In this document: in pieces, positions 26,213-33,963 of the stretch
Layout: the number at the start of each line of letters is the position of its first letter
How positions within the stretch are numbered: the stretch's first letter is position 1
DNA from: an uncultured Alphaproteobacteria bacterium
Lineage (GTDB): Bacteria > Pseudomonadota > Alphaproteobacteria > CAAHEQ01 > UBA3637
Length of the DNA: 64,000 nt
Direction of reading: 5' to 3'
Assembly (NCBI GenBank): GCA_934234055.1
Contig: CAKQGY010000002.1
Span: forward strand, 62,001-126,000
Made by a program: the position numbers and the translations under genes
The notes under the pieces: generated by a model
Seen by the model: only the letters and a program-made list of their open reading frames with translations
What the model was told of the DNA's origin: nothing
Databases searched by the model: none

Positions 26213-26247
26213 AGAGAAGAAAAAAACATCAATGCGCATTTTTCTTA

Positions 26248-26276
26248 TTGCTTTTCAATTTTACTGTTGTTATACT
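26248..26276 (+). promoter_or_regulatory. promoter of the 26311 gene
   Basis: TTGCTT (26248-26253), 17 bases, TATACT (26271-26276). The ~60 bases from 26216 resemble 27497-27557, the promoter region of the structured RNA. Confidence 0.65.
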
Positions 26277-26310
26277 CAAAGCGGTTTCATAAAATAGTAG
26301 GAGTCAACCA

Positions 26311-27429
26311 ATGGAGTTAAATTTAAAAAAGAATCTTTTTCGCTATGGAAAAAATGAGCCACTAACATTTGGTGTAATTGTCTCTTTAGTGCTTTTTGAT
26401 ATTTTAGTATGGAGCCTGATATCAATGGGCATGATCAGCGTAGACTACCGCTTTTCTGATGAAAACAATTGTCATTCTCAGGTGTATGCTATTTTAAATC
26501 GTGATATTCCAAAATTTGAGTATTATTCGCCAAAAACAGGAAAATACTGCGCCTTGTTTCAAAAAGAATATGATAAAGTAAGTTCTGATAAATCTGTTGT
26601 AAATGCTTTAAACGACATTTATCAAACAGAAAAAAGAATCAATCAACTGGCAACAGAAATAGGGACGGCTCGGTATACATTAGAGGAAAATGCAACGGCT
26701 TATAACATTGCCATTCAAGAGCAAAAAGGACTTGATTTATCTTACACGGGAAAAATCAAAGAAATCCAGGAAAATGAGCAAGAACTAGAACAAGTTAAAC
26801 AACATTTAATTCAACAAAAGCAAAATTTTAAATCATTACCCGCAGTTCAACAATTAATACACTATACGCAACAAAATCAAAGCAACATATTTGCCCGGTA
26901 TACCTTTATGACCAAGGTGGATTTGTTCTTAACATATGTTTTTGCTATGCTTTTTGTCGCTATTCTGATACCCGCCCTTATGCTGTTGCGCAGAAGTTTA
27001 ATCCGTAAAGAAAAGTATATTCGCTTGCTTGTAGTAAATCATATCATTTTGGTTGCTTTTTTGCAGGGAATTTTTATTACGCTTCGCTTTATCTTGCATA
27101 TTTTACCGGAAACTCTGCTGCGTAACCTGATTGATTTCTTTAGATCTTTGCATCTGATGGCTCTATGGTATTATATAGCAATCGGATTATCGTTTTTACT
27201 GTTTGCAGGCGTTGTATATTTTCTGCAAACAAAAGGGCGGCGCCGGAATTTATACAAAAAATTGATCAAAGGAAAGTGCTGGAATTGTGGTGCGCGAGTA
27301 CTAGATAACGATTTTTGTTTTTCCTGCGGAGAAAAGCAATTATGCGTATGCCCACATTGTCGTAAAAAAACATATATAAAAATGCCTTATTGTCGTTTTT
27401 GCGGTAAAAGCATAGCCAATGAAGATTAG
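26311..27429 (+). CDS. membrane protein with C-terminal zinc ribbons, AT-rich
   Basis: 372 aa, not recognised. Order: an N-terminal helix (about 20-40), a hydrophilic Gln/Glu-rich coiled coil (about 95-180), four more membrane helices (about 210-310), then two zinc-ribbon-like knots (CWNCGA...CFSCG and CPHC...CRFCG, about 327-368). Such ribbons occur in many unrelated membrane proteins, so function is not implied. It is visibly richer in A+T than the flanking suf and glycosyltransferase genes and is bracketed by palindromic repeats, which suggests recent acquisition. Start supported by GTAGGAG. Confidence 0.7.
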   Translation: MELNLKKNLFRYGKNEPLTFGVIVSLVLFDILVWSLISMGMISVDYRFSDENNCHSQVYAILNRDIPKFEYYSPKTGKYCALFQKEYDKVSSDKSVVNALNDIYQTEKRINQLATEIGTARYTLEENATAYNIAIQEQKGLDLSYTGKIKEIQENEQELEQVKQHLIQQKQNFKSLPAVQQLIHYTQQNQSNIFARYTFMTKVDLFLTYVFAMLFVAILIPALMLLRRSLIRKEKYIRLLVVNHIILVAFLQGIFITLRFILHILPETLLRNLIDFFRSLHLMALWYYIAIGLSFLLFAGVVYFLQTKGRRRNLYKKLIKGKCWNCGARVLDNDFCFSCGEKQLCVCPHCRKKTYIKMPYCRFCGKSIANED

Positions 27430-27456
27430 CTAGAATGTGGCGCATTCGTGTTCAAT

Positions 27457-27495
27457 GGATTCTTCGGGGCACAAGGTGTGTGCCTCTCAGAATAA
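27457..27495 (+). repeat. family B palindromic repeat
   Basis: GGATTCTTCGGGGCAC...GTGCCTCTCAGAATAA: the outer ATTCT/AGAAT arms and inner GGCAC/GTGCC arms pair. Confidence 0.65.
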
Positions 27496-27528
27496 TAAGA
27501 AAAAAAATCATCAATACGCATTTTTTTG

Positions 27529-27557
27529 TTGCTTTTTGATTTCGGCAACGATATAAT
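27529..27557 (+). promoter_or_regulatory. promoter of structured RNA 1
   Basis: TTGCTT (27529-27534), 17 bases, TATAAT (27552-27557). Predicted start near 27564. Confidence 0.65.
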
Positions 27558-27563
27558 AGAGAT

Positions 27564-27748
27564 GCCTTCAGTGTTTGAAGGCACGGGCATAGAAAACCTG
27601 TACAAGATAGAGCCGACGCCGGCTCTTTAAATATGCTTGGCATTCGCCGTTCGGACGGATGTCGGCTAAATAAGGTTTCGGCCGAATAAGCCGAGCCGTT
27701 ATCTTGTACGGTTTTCTAACATCCGCCCACTGTCAAGTGGGCTTTGTT
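27564..27748 (+). ncRNA. candidate structured RNA 1 (~185 nt)
   Basis: No ORF with a ribosome site. Elements in order: a 5' hairpin (GCCTTCA/TGAAGGC, about 27563-27582); a long closing stem in which AGAAAACC and GTACAAGATA (27591-27609) pair with TATCTTGTAC and GGTTTTCT (27700-27717), 18 bp with one bulge; inside it GAGCCG-ACGC-CGGCTC (27610-27625) and GGCATTCG/CGGATGTC (27639-27663); then a terminator-like hairpin (27725-27742). GAGCCG also occurs at 27694, so CGGCTC has two possible partners. Size and long closing stem would suit a 6S-type RNA, but the 5' hairpin does not. It could also be a riboswitch-like leader of the glycosyltransferase 25 bases downstream. Confidence 0.6.
27725..27748 (+). 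terminator. terminator-like hairpin after structured RNA 1
   Basis: GCCCAC-TGTCAA-GTGGGC followed by TTTGTT. The T run is interrupted, so read-through into the glycosyltransferase is possible. Confidence 0.6.
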
Positions 27749-27772
27749 ATAGAGAAAGGGAGGCCAAAAAGC

Positions 27773-28780
27773 ATGATAACGCCACGCACAATTTCCATCA
27801 TTATAACCGCCTATAATTCCGAAAAATATATCGGGGATTGTTTGGTGTCCTTGGCAGCACAAACGAATCCGGACTGGATGGCCCTGATCATGGACGACGG
27901 ATCCAACGATAAAACCGCTGAAATACTGAAAACTTGGGCCAAAAAAGATCCGCGAATCCACGTCTTTCAGCAGAAAAATCAAGGATCATCGGCGGCTCGT
28001 AATGCCCTGTTGGGCAAGGTGAAGACGCCCTATGCGTGCTTTGTGGACAGCGATGATTTGTTGCACCCGCGGGCGCTTGCGGTGGCACTGGACATTATGG
28101 AATACAGCGGGGCCGATGTCGTGGAATACGGCATTGCACGGGTGGACGAGGCTGCTAAACCCGCTGATGTGGCAACGGAACTGACACGCTTTACCGCCGA
28201 ATGGGACACCCTGAACGCTCCATATGTCGCCCGCAAAAAACGGGGTGGAAATTGGATCAATGTTACAAATAAACTGTATCGTGCCGATATCGTCAAAGAA
28301 ATCCGATTTGACCCGGAATTGGTGTATGAAGATGACTTGTGGTTCAGCACCTTGGCACATAATGCGGGGCCAAAAAAAATTGTCATCGGGGTTCCTTTAT
28401 ACTTTTGGCGCAAAAATCCGAACTCTAAAACTCAAAAAATTGACTTTGACCGCTATGTAGGCAGTGCAATTCGGCGGGTTTTCCTGATGAATACTTACTT
28501 TGGAGTCGGGCACCGATTGAATCAAGCCTGCTGGCAGGACTATGTGCGGGACTTGGCACAAGATGCTTATCGTATGATTTTGCGCAAAAATATCCGACAC
28601 AACCCCAATTCAGCCGATAAAGAACGCGTGTTTTGGCGTGCGTCGGCGGCTTTGGAACGGTTGGTGAAAGAACGAGTCTTTTATACCTCTTATTTAAGCA
28701 CGCCCCAGCGGTTCGCGGTGTGGTTGTGTCGCAAAAAACACTATCGGCTGTGCCGGTGGCTGGTGGCTTTGGTGGGCTGA
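27773..28780 (+). CDS. family 2 glycosyltransferase
   Basis: 335 aa. N-terminal GT2 domain: ISIIITAYNSEKYIGDCL, the first Asp in LIMDDGSNDKT, and the DxD motif in CFVDSDDLLHP (about residues 80-90). VYEDDLWF is the third acidic motif (the catalytic-base ED pair). The C-terminal ~100 residues are basic and may contact the membrane. The ORF extends upstream to 27704, but GGGAGG lies 8 bases before the ATG at 27773. Probably adds a sugar to a surface glycan. Confidence 0.88.
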   Translation: MITPRTISIIITAYNSEKYIGDCLVSLAAQTNPDWMALIMDDGSNDKTAEILKTWAKKDPRIHVFQQKNQGSSAARNALLGKVKTPYACFVDSDDLLHPRALAVALDIMEYSGADVVEYGIARVDEAAKPADVATELTRFTAEWDTLNAPYVARKKRGGNWINVTNKLYRADIVKEIRFDPELVYEDDLWFSTLAHNAGPKKIVIGVPLYFWRKNPNSKTQKIDFDRYVGSAIRRVFLMNTYFGVGHRLNQACWQDYVRDLAQDAYRMILRKNIRHNPNSADKERVFWRASAALERLVKERVFYTSYLSTPQRFAVWLCRKKHYRLCRWLVALVG

Positions 28781-28794
28781 AAACAAAGGCCGGC

Positions 28795-28823
28795 TTGACA
28801 AAAAGCTAATATTGTGATATAAT
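28795..28823 (+). promoter_or_regulatory. promoter of the 28844 gene
   Basis: TTGACA (28795-28800), 17 bases, TATAAT (28818-28823): a perfect consensus. The ATG is only 20 bases from the -10. Confidence 0.75.
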
Positions 28824-28843
28824 GACCCCTGTCAGGAAAAAAT

Positions 28844-29068
28844 ATGACCATTCAATTAAAAAATACACACATCCTTGAAAAACGCGGAATCATATTCAGC
28901 TTGGAAGAAGAAGCCGAAGTATGGGCGCGGCGGGCAGCTTGTCGGGAGATTCGAAAAATGCGGAAGCTGGGAAAACCGGTGGAAGCGAAGACTGTTGTCC
29001 GGCATTTTCACACGCATGAGGGGCTCTTTGAACGGCGGACAGCCCTGAAATGGGCGCACGAACGTTAG
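28844..29068 (+). CDS. small hypothetical protein
   Basis: 74 aa, charged and probably helical (LEEEAEVWARRAACREIRKM). No family recognised. The promoter is a perfect consensus, but the ribosome site is weak (AGGAAAA 3 bases before the ATG), and the leader is ~14 bases. It is too short and too charged to be a membrane or secreted protein. Confidence 0.55.
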   Translation: MTIQLKNTHILEKRGIIFSLEEEAEVWARRAACREIRKMRKLGKPVEAKTVVRHFHTHEGLFERRTALKWAHER

Positions 29069-29145
29069 TAGGCAATGTTAAAAAACGAGCGAAAAAGAGG
29101 GAACAACGGCAAAAAAATGAAAAAACACATAAAGATGTAAAAAAA

Positions 29146-29161
29146 TTTGCATATATGCAAA
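29146..29161. promoter_or_regulatory. perfect 16-bp palindrome, possible operator
   Basis: TTTGCATATATGCAAA, 9 bases upstream of the -35 of structured RNA 2. A dimeric regulator site is likely. No known regulator matched. Confidence 0.5.
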
Positions 29162-29170
29162 AATAATGTA

Positions 29171-29199
29171 TTGACAAACGCAAAAATATATGGTAGATT
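29171..29199 (+). promoter_or_regulatory. promoter of structured RNA 2
   Basis: TTGACA (29171-29176), 17 bases, TAGATT (29194-29199). Predicted start near 29206. Confidence 0.65.
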
Positions 29200-29205
29200 G
29201 CTTTT

Positions 29206-29336
29206 GTCGTTGAAAGACGATCCGGACCTTTTGTATATTTAGTCTTCCTATGTCTCATCAAATGTCCGGAGGGGGGCATTTCCCTCTTTATTATGCTCTC
29301 CATGGCTCTTTACCTTTGGTAAGGAGCCTTTTTTTA
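29206..29336 (+). ncRNA. candidate small RNA 2 (~130 nt)
   Basis: It has its own promoter and a strong terminator, and the next gene (rpmB) is on the other strand, so it is not a leader. Stems: TCGT/ACGA near 29207-29220, TCCGGAC (29221-29227) with GTCCGGA (29264-29270), then GAGGG/CCCTC near 29270-29286, and the terminator stem. A 30-codon open frame from ATG 29250 has no ribosome site and runs through the terminator, so it is not favoured. It does not show the SRP, tmRNA, RNase P or clear 6S signatures. Confidence 0.6.
29304..29336 (+). terminator. terminator of small RNA 2
   Basis: GGCTCTTTACC pairs with GGTAAGGAGCC (11 bp, loop TTT), followed by eight T. Confidence 0.92.
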
Positions 29337-29384
29337 TGGTGATGCGGAGGGGCGGATTCGTGAGGCGGAGGGAATTATTGGAAA

Positions 29385-29417
29385 TAAAAAACAAGGTCCG
29401 GTGAATATCGGACCTTG
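29385..29417 (-). terminator. rpmB terminator
   Basis: Minus strand: CAAGGTCCG (29409-29417) pairs with CGGACCTTG (29392-29400) and is followed by a T run (A run 29386-29391 on the plus strand). Confidence 0.9.
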
Positions 29418-29451
29418 AGAATTGGATCTAACTTTGTAAAGAAGGCCGGGA

Positions 29452-29745
29452 TTATAAACCCTTGGCAGCCTTGGCACCCGCGATGCGAGCACGCAACTTC
29501 TTGGACTCGGCCGTCAACTTGGACACCGGAGTATTCAATAAATACAAATCCAAACCGCCGTTCTTTTCAATCGTGCGCAGGCCATTGTTCGTTAAACGCA
29601 GTGTGACAGGCGCTTCCAAAATCTCGCTGTAAATTGCAACTTCTTGCAAATTCGGCATAAAGCGACGACGGGTCTTACGGTTTGAGTGGCTGACGTTATT
29701 GCCGGTTTGAACGCCTTTGCCTGTAATGCTACATTTTTTTGTCAT
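29452..29745 (-). CDS. rpmB: 50S ribosomal protein L28
   Basis: 97 aa. The N-terminus [19 protein letters not shown] and [13 protein letters not shown] are the L28 signature. It is the long alphaproteobacterial form (E. coli 78 aa) with a C-terminal Ala/Lys tail. No zinc CxxC pair is seen. Monocistronic, with its own promoter and terminator. Confidence 0.97.
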   Translation of the reverse strand: MTKKCSITGKGVQTGNNVSHSNRKTRRRFMPNLQEVAIYSEILEAPVTLRLTNNGLRTIEKNGGLDLYLLNTPVSKLTAESKKLRARIAGAKAAKGL

Positions 29746-29778
29746 AACATGTCCTTTCTTAAAAATAACTGTTGTGTA

Positions 29779-29807
29779 GTTTTACCCTATTTTTCGGGAA
29801 AAGTCAA
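29779..29807 (-). promoter_or_regulatory. rpmB promoter
   Basis: Minus strand: TTGACT (29802-29807), 17 bases, TAAAAC (29779-29784). Confidence 0.55.
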
Positions 29808-29826
29808 GAACTTTTTTCGTTTATTT

Positions 29827-31251
29827 TCAAAAAGGATATAAATCCGGCAGACCCTTTTTCCGACGCGGACGAGCGGGGGAGACGGACTTGGGCAGAATAT
29901 AATTGCGTTTTCTTTTATATATCAGTAAGATAGTTGCGACCATAACGGCCAAAGCAACCCCAAAAAATACCACTCCCCAAATCCACAGCATCCGAGACGG
30001 GGGCGGGGGGGGTGCAGGAGAAACGGGTGGTGCGGGTTGAATCCCAGACGGTTTCGGAGTCGGAAGCGGTTGGGCACGGGCGGGCTTGGGTGTCGGTTGA
30101 ATCCCGGAAATTTCAATACTTTGCGCCGGCAGGACGGCGTCTTGCCACCTGTGGGTGCGGGTGTGATACCAGGGCAAATGAATTTCGGGCGTTTGAAGCA
30201 TACCCGAGCGCAACGGCACGAACACAAATGTGCGACGGACGAGGCCTTGGATATCGCCGGTGGAAAGCGTGATGTTTTGGCGCGACTCGGCATCGGGATA
30301 AATCTGAAAATCCGAGGACTGCGGAAAAGTAATGGCGGGAAGTTGCTCGGCAGCAAGGCCGGTGGCGGCAACGGTAATTTGGCGGGTCAAAGTCTGATCA
30401 TTGGCAAGCGGATCGGGGTGCTTGTCTTGGGCGGTGATGGTAATGTCCTCGGCCGGGAGCCACCACCCCTGCCCTGCTCCCGTCGGTGCAGATGAGACCG
30501 CTATGGTCAGCGGATCCGTGGTCAGACGAATAGAATTATGGCCACCGCCCAGGCCGTCAAACAATTTACCCTCGGCATACAAAGCACCGGGTGTTTTGGG
30601 ATAAAGGCCATAGACCTCGAAAGCCGGAATGGTGAGTGTGCCGGCGCGATTCGGAATAACAGCGTAAGTGCGCTCAAAAATACGGGCGGTGCGCTTGTCC
30701 AATGAGCCGAGATAGGAAGTATCACGATCCAGCGGTATCAGGCGCGCGCCGTCAATATGCGGTGTGGTCATTTGGGCATTCATCAGACCCACGCCGTCCG
30801 AAAGGCGAATCGTGAGGAAGAAGCGCTGCTGCTCGTAAACGGTATCGACAGAAGTAAAGGCGGACAAGGCAACGGGGATATACTGGGCCTCGGGGGCGGG
30901 GGAAACTGTCAATGTGGCCGCGGGAACCGTCAAGTCGCCCAACCGTAAATCACCGGTGCTCAGGGTGCCGGCTTGGCGCGGGTAAACATTATAAGTCAGC
31001 GTGTAATGGCTGCGATACGAAAGGCCCGAAGGAAGGGTGCTGTCGGATTTGTCAACGCCGGCAACCAAAAACGAACCGGCAAGCGGCGTCAAATCGGGCT
31101 CGGCCGAAAAAGGCTTGTCCGACTGAAAAACCAGGCGGGTGCTGTCACCCAGGGTAATCGCGGCCGGATCAAAAGAAGCCGCTAATCCTGCCTGTGCCAA
31201 CGCACTGTGTCCACACAAAAAAACAATCAGAAGCAAAAGATGAAACTTCAT
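29827..31251 (-). CDS. batD: BatD-like membrane-anchored protein
   Basis: 474 aa: a signal peptide (1-19), several beta-sandwich domains (about 25-370; VYEQQRFFLTIRLSDG and RTYAVIPNRAGTLTIPAF are typical of BatD), a long Pro-rich linker (about 385-420), a transmembrane helix (about 424-447) and a basic cytoplasmic tail. In Bacteroides and others, BatD belongs to an aerotolerance or envelope-stress operon with VWA proteins. It overlaps the VWA-TPR gene by 4 bases and is the last gene of this operon. Confidence 0.85.
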   Translation of the reverse strand: MKFHLLLLIVFLCGHSALAQAGLAASFDPAAITLGDSTRLVFQSDKPFSAEPDLTPLAGSFLVAGVDKSDSTLPSGLSYRSHYTLTYNVYPRQAGTLSTGDLRLGDLTVPAATLTVSPAPEAQYIPVALSAFTSVDTVYEQQRFFLTIRLSDGVGLMNAQMTTPHIDGARLIPLDRDTSYLGSLDKRTARIFERTYAVIPNRAGTLTIPAFEVYGLYPKTPGALYAEGKLFDGLGGGHNSIRLTTDPLTIAVSSAPTGAGQGWWLPAEDITITAQDKHPDPLANDQTLTRQITVAATGLAAEQLPAITFPQSSDFQIYPDAESRQNITLSTGDIQGLVRRTFVFVPLRSGMLQTPEIHLPWYHTRTHRWQDAVLPAQSIEISGIQPTPKPARAQPLPTPKPSGIQPAPPVSPAPPPPPSRMLWIWGVVFFGVALAVMVATILLIYKRKRNYILPKSVSPARPRRKKGLPDLYPF

Positions 31252-32831
31252 TTTCCCTCCGTGTGGCGGATATATTGCCGCCGAATACGATAACGCAACA
31301 GGCCGTCCGTATCGGTCTGAATCTGGTTAAACAAACGCGCACTGACAGGGTCGGAAGACTGCGGCTCGGTCTGACCCGTGGGTTGGGGTGTGTCGCCACT
31401 TTCCGGGGCGGAATCCGGCTGTTCGGGGGATGGGGGCGGTGGTTCGGATTGCCGATCGCCTTGGGACTGAGGGGAAGAAGAATCGGAGGCGGAATCGGGT
31501 GCATTGTTCGCGGACGCAGGCGGAGACGGTTCGGGCGAATCGTCGGGGTCGGTTTGGTCTGTGTCAGATTTCTCCGGTTCGGGCGGTGGGGGTTGCAGTT
31601 GCCGTTCCAGATATTCTTTATTATACAAAGCATCGGCATGGTCGGGAACAACCTGCAACACACGGGCATAGGTGTCAATAGCCTCTTGAATCCGATTTTG
31701 GTGCGCCAACGCATTACCCAGATTATACAAATCATCCGGATTAAAGCCGGTCTGGAAAAGGTCGGCAGCGGCCTTGTAATGGCCGGCGCGATAGGCTTGA
31801 ACACCGCGCAATTGCCGGGCATAGGACTCTTGATCCGGACGATGCCAGAGGTCGGCATGCGCCTGAAACGACAAGCATAGCAGCAACGCAAACAACACAT
31901 TCTTGCGGAACAGGTAAAGCATCAACGGCAGGCTTAATAATACCAGAAAAACACCCATATCCTGCGGATAGGTCAATTGGCCGGCAGAAGCGGTGGTATC
32001 AGTCTCGGCCGTGGGATCGGTGCGAGAGAGAAGATCCTGTAAATCACCGGGGTCGGGAGTGGCCGCTCGGTAAGTGCCCAAACGACTGAGGCGATCGGAA
32101 TCCAGGCGCGTCATCAGCACCTGTCCGGTCGGGGTCTTGGCAAAACCACCGTCTGGGAGTGAAACAGGATGCAACTCGGGCGAGCCGATTCCCAAAACAC
32201 CGACTTTGTAAGGATATTTTTGAATGGTGGTGATGTCTTGCTCGGAGACAAAGGTGCCACCGGTCAGAAAAAGAATACGCCCCCGGCGCAGATGGGCTTG
32301 TTGGAAGAGTTTGCGAGCCTGCTGAAATCCGGCAAGCACATCGGATTCGGAAGGTTCAGGCAACAGGTTATGACGCAGGGAGGGAAGCATCTGACGCAAC
32401 AGGTTTTTATCATAGGTCAAGGGTGAGACAGTGTATCCGTATTTATCATAAATAACAATCCCAACCTGATCATCGGGCAGTAAGGTCAGCAAATCATAGA
32501 CCTTTTGACGGACTTGGCGAATGTCGGAATCACTCATACCGGGGCCCAGGTCGGCCACCACCACCGTAGCGGGATAGGCGGCGCGAGTCGGAACAGAAAT
32601 ATCATACCACGCCGGCCCCGCAAGTGCCACGCACAAAAGACTCCATAACATCAGACGCAAATAATTAAAAATGCGGGTGCTTTTGTTTGCCGAACCGGTC
32701 AGCAGATACGGCAGTAGTTTCGGATCAATATGTGTGCGCCAAGGGGAGGATCCGGGACGCAGGCGATCCCGAATCCGGAAAAACACGGGAACCAATAAAA
32801 GCAATAAAAACCAAGGTCGCAAGAACATCAT
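31248..32831 (-). CDS. BatB/BatC-like VWA-TPR fusion with degenerate MIDAS
   Basis: About 527 aa: an N-terminal helix, a second helix (about 55-75), a VWA domain (about 87-270), two more helices (about 295-330), then TPR repeats (about 350-415) and a long Pro/Ser/Asp-rich tail. The metal site reads DLGPG (94-98) where DxSxS is expected, and LTGGTF replaces the usual Asp-bearing loop, so metal binding is probably lost. BatB and BatC are usually separate genes, so this is a fusion. The start at 32831 forms ATGA with the batA stop. The frame opens 10 codons earlier. Confidence 0.85.
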   Translation of the reverse strand: MMFLRPWFLLLLLVPVFFRIRDRLRPGSSPWRTHIDPKLLPYLLTGSANKSTRIFNYLRLMLWSLLCVALAGPAWYDISVPTRAAYPATVVVADLGPGMSDSDIRQVRQKVYDLLTLLPDDQVGIVIYDKYGYTVSPLTYDKNLLRQMLPSLRHNLLPEPSESDVLAGFQQARKLFQQAHLRRGRILFLTGGTFVSEQDITTIQKYPYKVGVLGIGSPELHPVSLPDGGFAKTPTGQVLMTRLDSDRLSRLGTYRAATPDPGDLQDLLSRTDPTAETDTTASAGQLTYPQDMGVFLVLLSLPLMLYLFRKNVLFALLLCLSFQAHADLWHRPDQESYARQLRGVQAYRAGHYKAAADLFQTGFNPDDLYNLGNALAHQNRIQEAIDTYARVLQVVPDHADALYNKEYLERQLQPPPPEPEKSDTDQTDPDDSPEPSPPASANNAPDSASDSSSPQSQGDRQSEPPPPSPEQPDSAPESGDTPQPTGQTEPQSSDPVSARLFNQIQTDTDGLLRYRIRRQYIRHTEGK

Positions 32832-33823
32832 TGTTTCCGCCTTCCAAGCAAGGTGCTCCATAAAACAAAGGCAGCAATCAGGGGATAAAAGAATAACTCA
32901 CGCCGCGGGCGGACGGGACGGTCGGCGTCCGAGTCGGTTTCCAGTTCGTCAATCCGGTGATAGACCGAAATTAAATCGGCCGTTGTATCCACCCGAAAAT
33001 AAATCCCGCCGGTTTGCTTGGCAATATCGGCAAGGGCTTGCTCGTTCCAGCCGTAGGCCGATTCGCCACCGATAAAACGCCATAAAGCCGGCGTGTCCCC
33101 CTGCCCGGTTTTGAGGCCGATGGTGTAAACACGCACCCCTTGATCCCGGGCGAGATCCGTGGCTTGTTTTAAGGTGAGTTGACCGGCATTATTACCACCG
33201 TCCGACAGCAATACAATGACTTTCTTGTCCGCCGGGACAGAGGCACTGTTTTGCACACCCATGGCGAGCGCGTCACCGATAGCGGTCTTTTTACCCGTTA
33301 AATCCGTCACATCAGAAGCAATCTCGGAAAGCAATTCCTTAATCGTGCGGCCGTCGTGCGAGAGCGGAGCCAGGGTGTAGGCCTGTTTGCCGAAAATGAC
33401 AATGCCCAGCTTGTCGCCCGAGCGCTTGTCAATAAAATCGTTGGCCACCAGTTTTACCACATCGGTGCGCGATAAAACACGATTCTGAACGACAAAATCA
33501 CGCTGAGCCATGGAAGACGAAAAATCCAGCGCCAAAATTATGTTACGGGATTCTTGAGGTAAAATGCGGTTGCCCAGATACATCACAGGACGCATGGCCG
33601 CCACCACCAGGCAAAGCCAGATCAAACCCCAAATCCAATCCGTGCGGGAGGTGCGGGCTGACTTGTCCAAATAGCCCAGAATCTCTAAACGTCGGTAAAA
33701 CGGTGCACGCAAGAAACCGGCGGTATCCGAATCAGCCTGTTTACAGGCCGGCGGCAGCAACCGGCGCACCACCCACGGCGTCGGCAATAACAGCAGCAAA
33801 TACGGCCAAATAAAACTGAACAT
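32828..33823 (-). CDS. batA: BatA-like VWA-domain membrane protein
   Basis: 331 aa: two N-terminal membrane helices, a VWA domain (about 93-290) with an intact MIDAS (Asp100, Ser102 and Ser104 in ALDFSSSM, plus the GKKTAIGDAL Thr and LLSDGGNN Asp), and a C-terminal helix. First gene of the bat operon. The open frame reaches 33871, but a promoter (33830-33858) covers those codons, and transcription would begin at this ATG, so 33823 is preferred. No MoxR or DUF58 gene is adjacent, unlike many bat operons. Confidence 0.85.
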   Translation of the reverse strand: MFSFIWPYLLLLLPTPWVVRRLLPPACKQADSDTAGFLRAPFYRRLEILGYLDKSARTSRTDWIWGLIWLCLVVAAMRPVMYLGNRILPQESRNIILALDFSSSMAQRDFVVQNRVLSRTDVVKLVANDFIDKRSGDKLGIVIFGKQAYTLAPLSHDGRTIKELLSEIASDVTDLTGKKTAIGDALAMGVQNSASVPADKKVIVLLSDGGNNAGQLTLKQATDLARDQGVRVYTIGLKTGQGDTPALWRFIGGESAYGWNEQALADIAKQTGGIYFRVDTTADLISVYHRIDELETDSDADRPVRPRRELFFYPLIAAFVLWSTLLGRRKQ

Positions 33824-33829
33824 GCTTTC

Positions 33830-33858
33830 AATATAACCAAGCAACCGTCGAAAAGCAA
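33830..33858 (-). promoter_or_regulatory. bat operon promoter, possible leaderless start
   Basis: Minus strand: TTGCTT (33853-33858), 17 bases, TATATT (33830-33835). The start of transcription would fall on or next to the ATG at 33823. Confidence 0.5.
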
Positions 33859-33900
33859 ACATTTTTTTCAAAAACCGTTCCGAAAAGATAAACTCTTTCC

Positions 33901-33929
33901 TTGACTTGTGCGGATAAGTCGGTTATACT
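33901..33929 (+). promoter_or_regulatory. promoter of the MsbA-like exporter
   Basis: TTGACT (33901-33906), 17 bases, TATACT (33924-33929). Confidence 0.7.
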
Positions 33930-33963
33930 GCGCTGAAAACAACTTGCATTCCGATGAGGTCTT

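Noticed and set aside
29250..29342. 30-codon ORF inside small RNA 2
   Set aside because: No ribosome site, and it reads through the intrinsic terminator.
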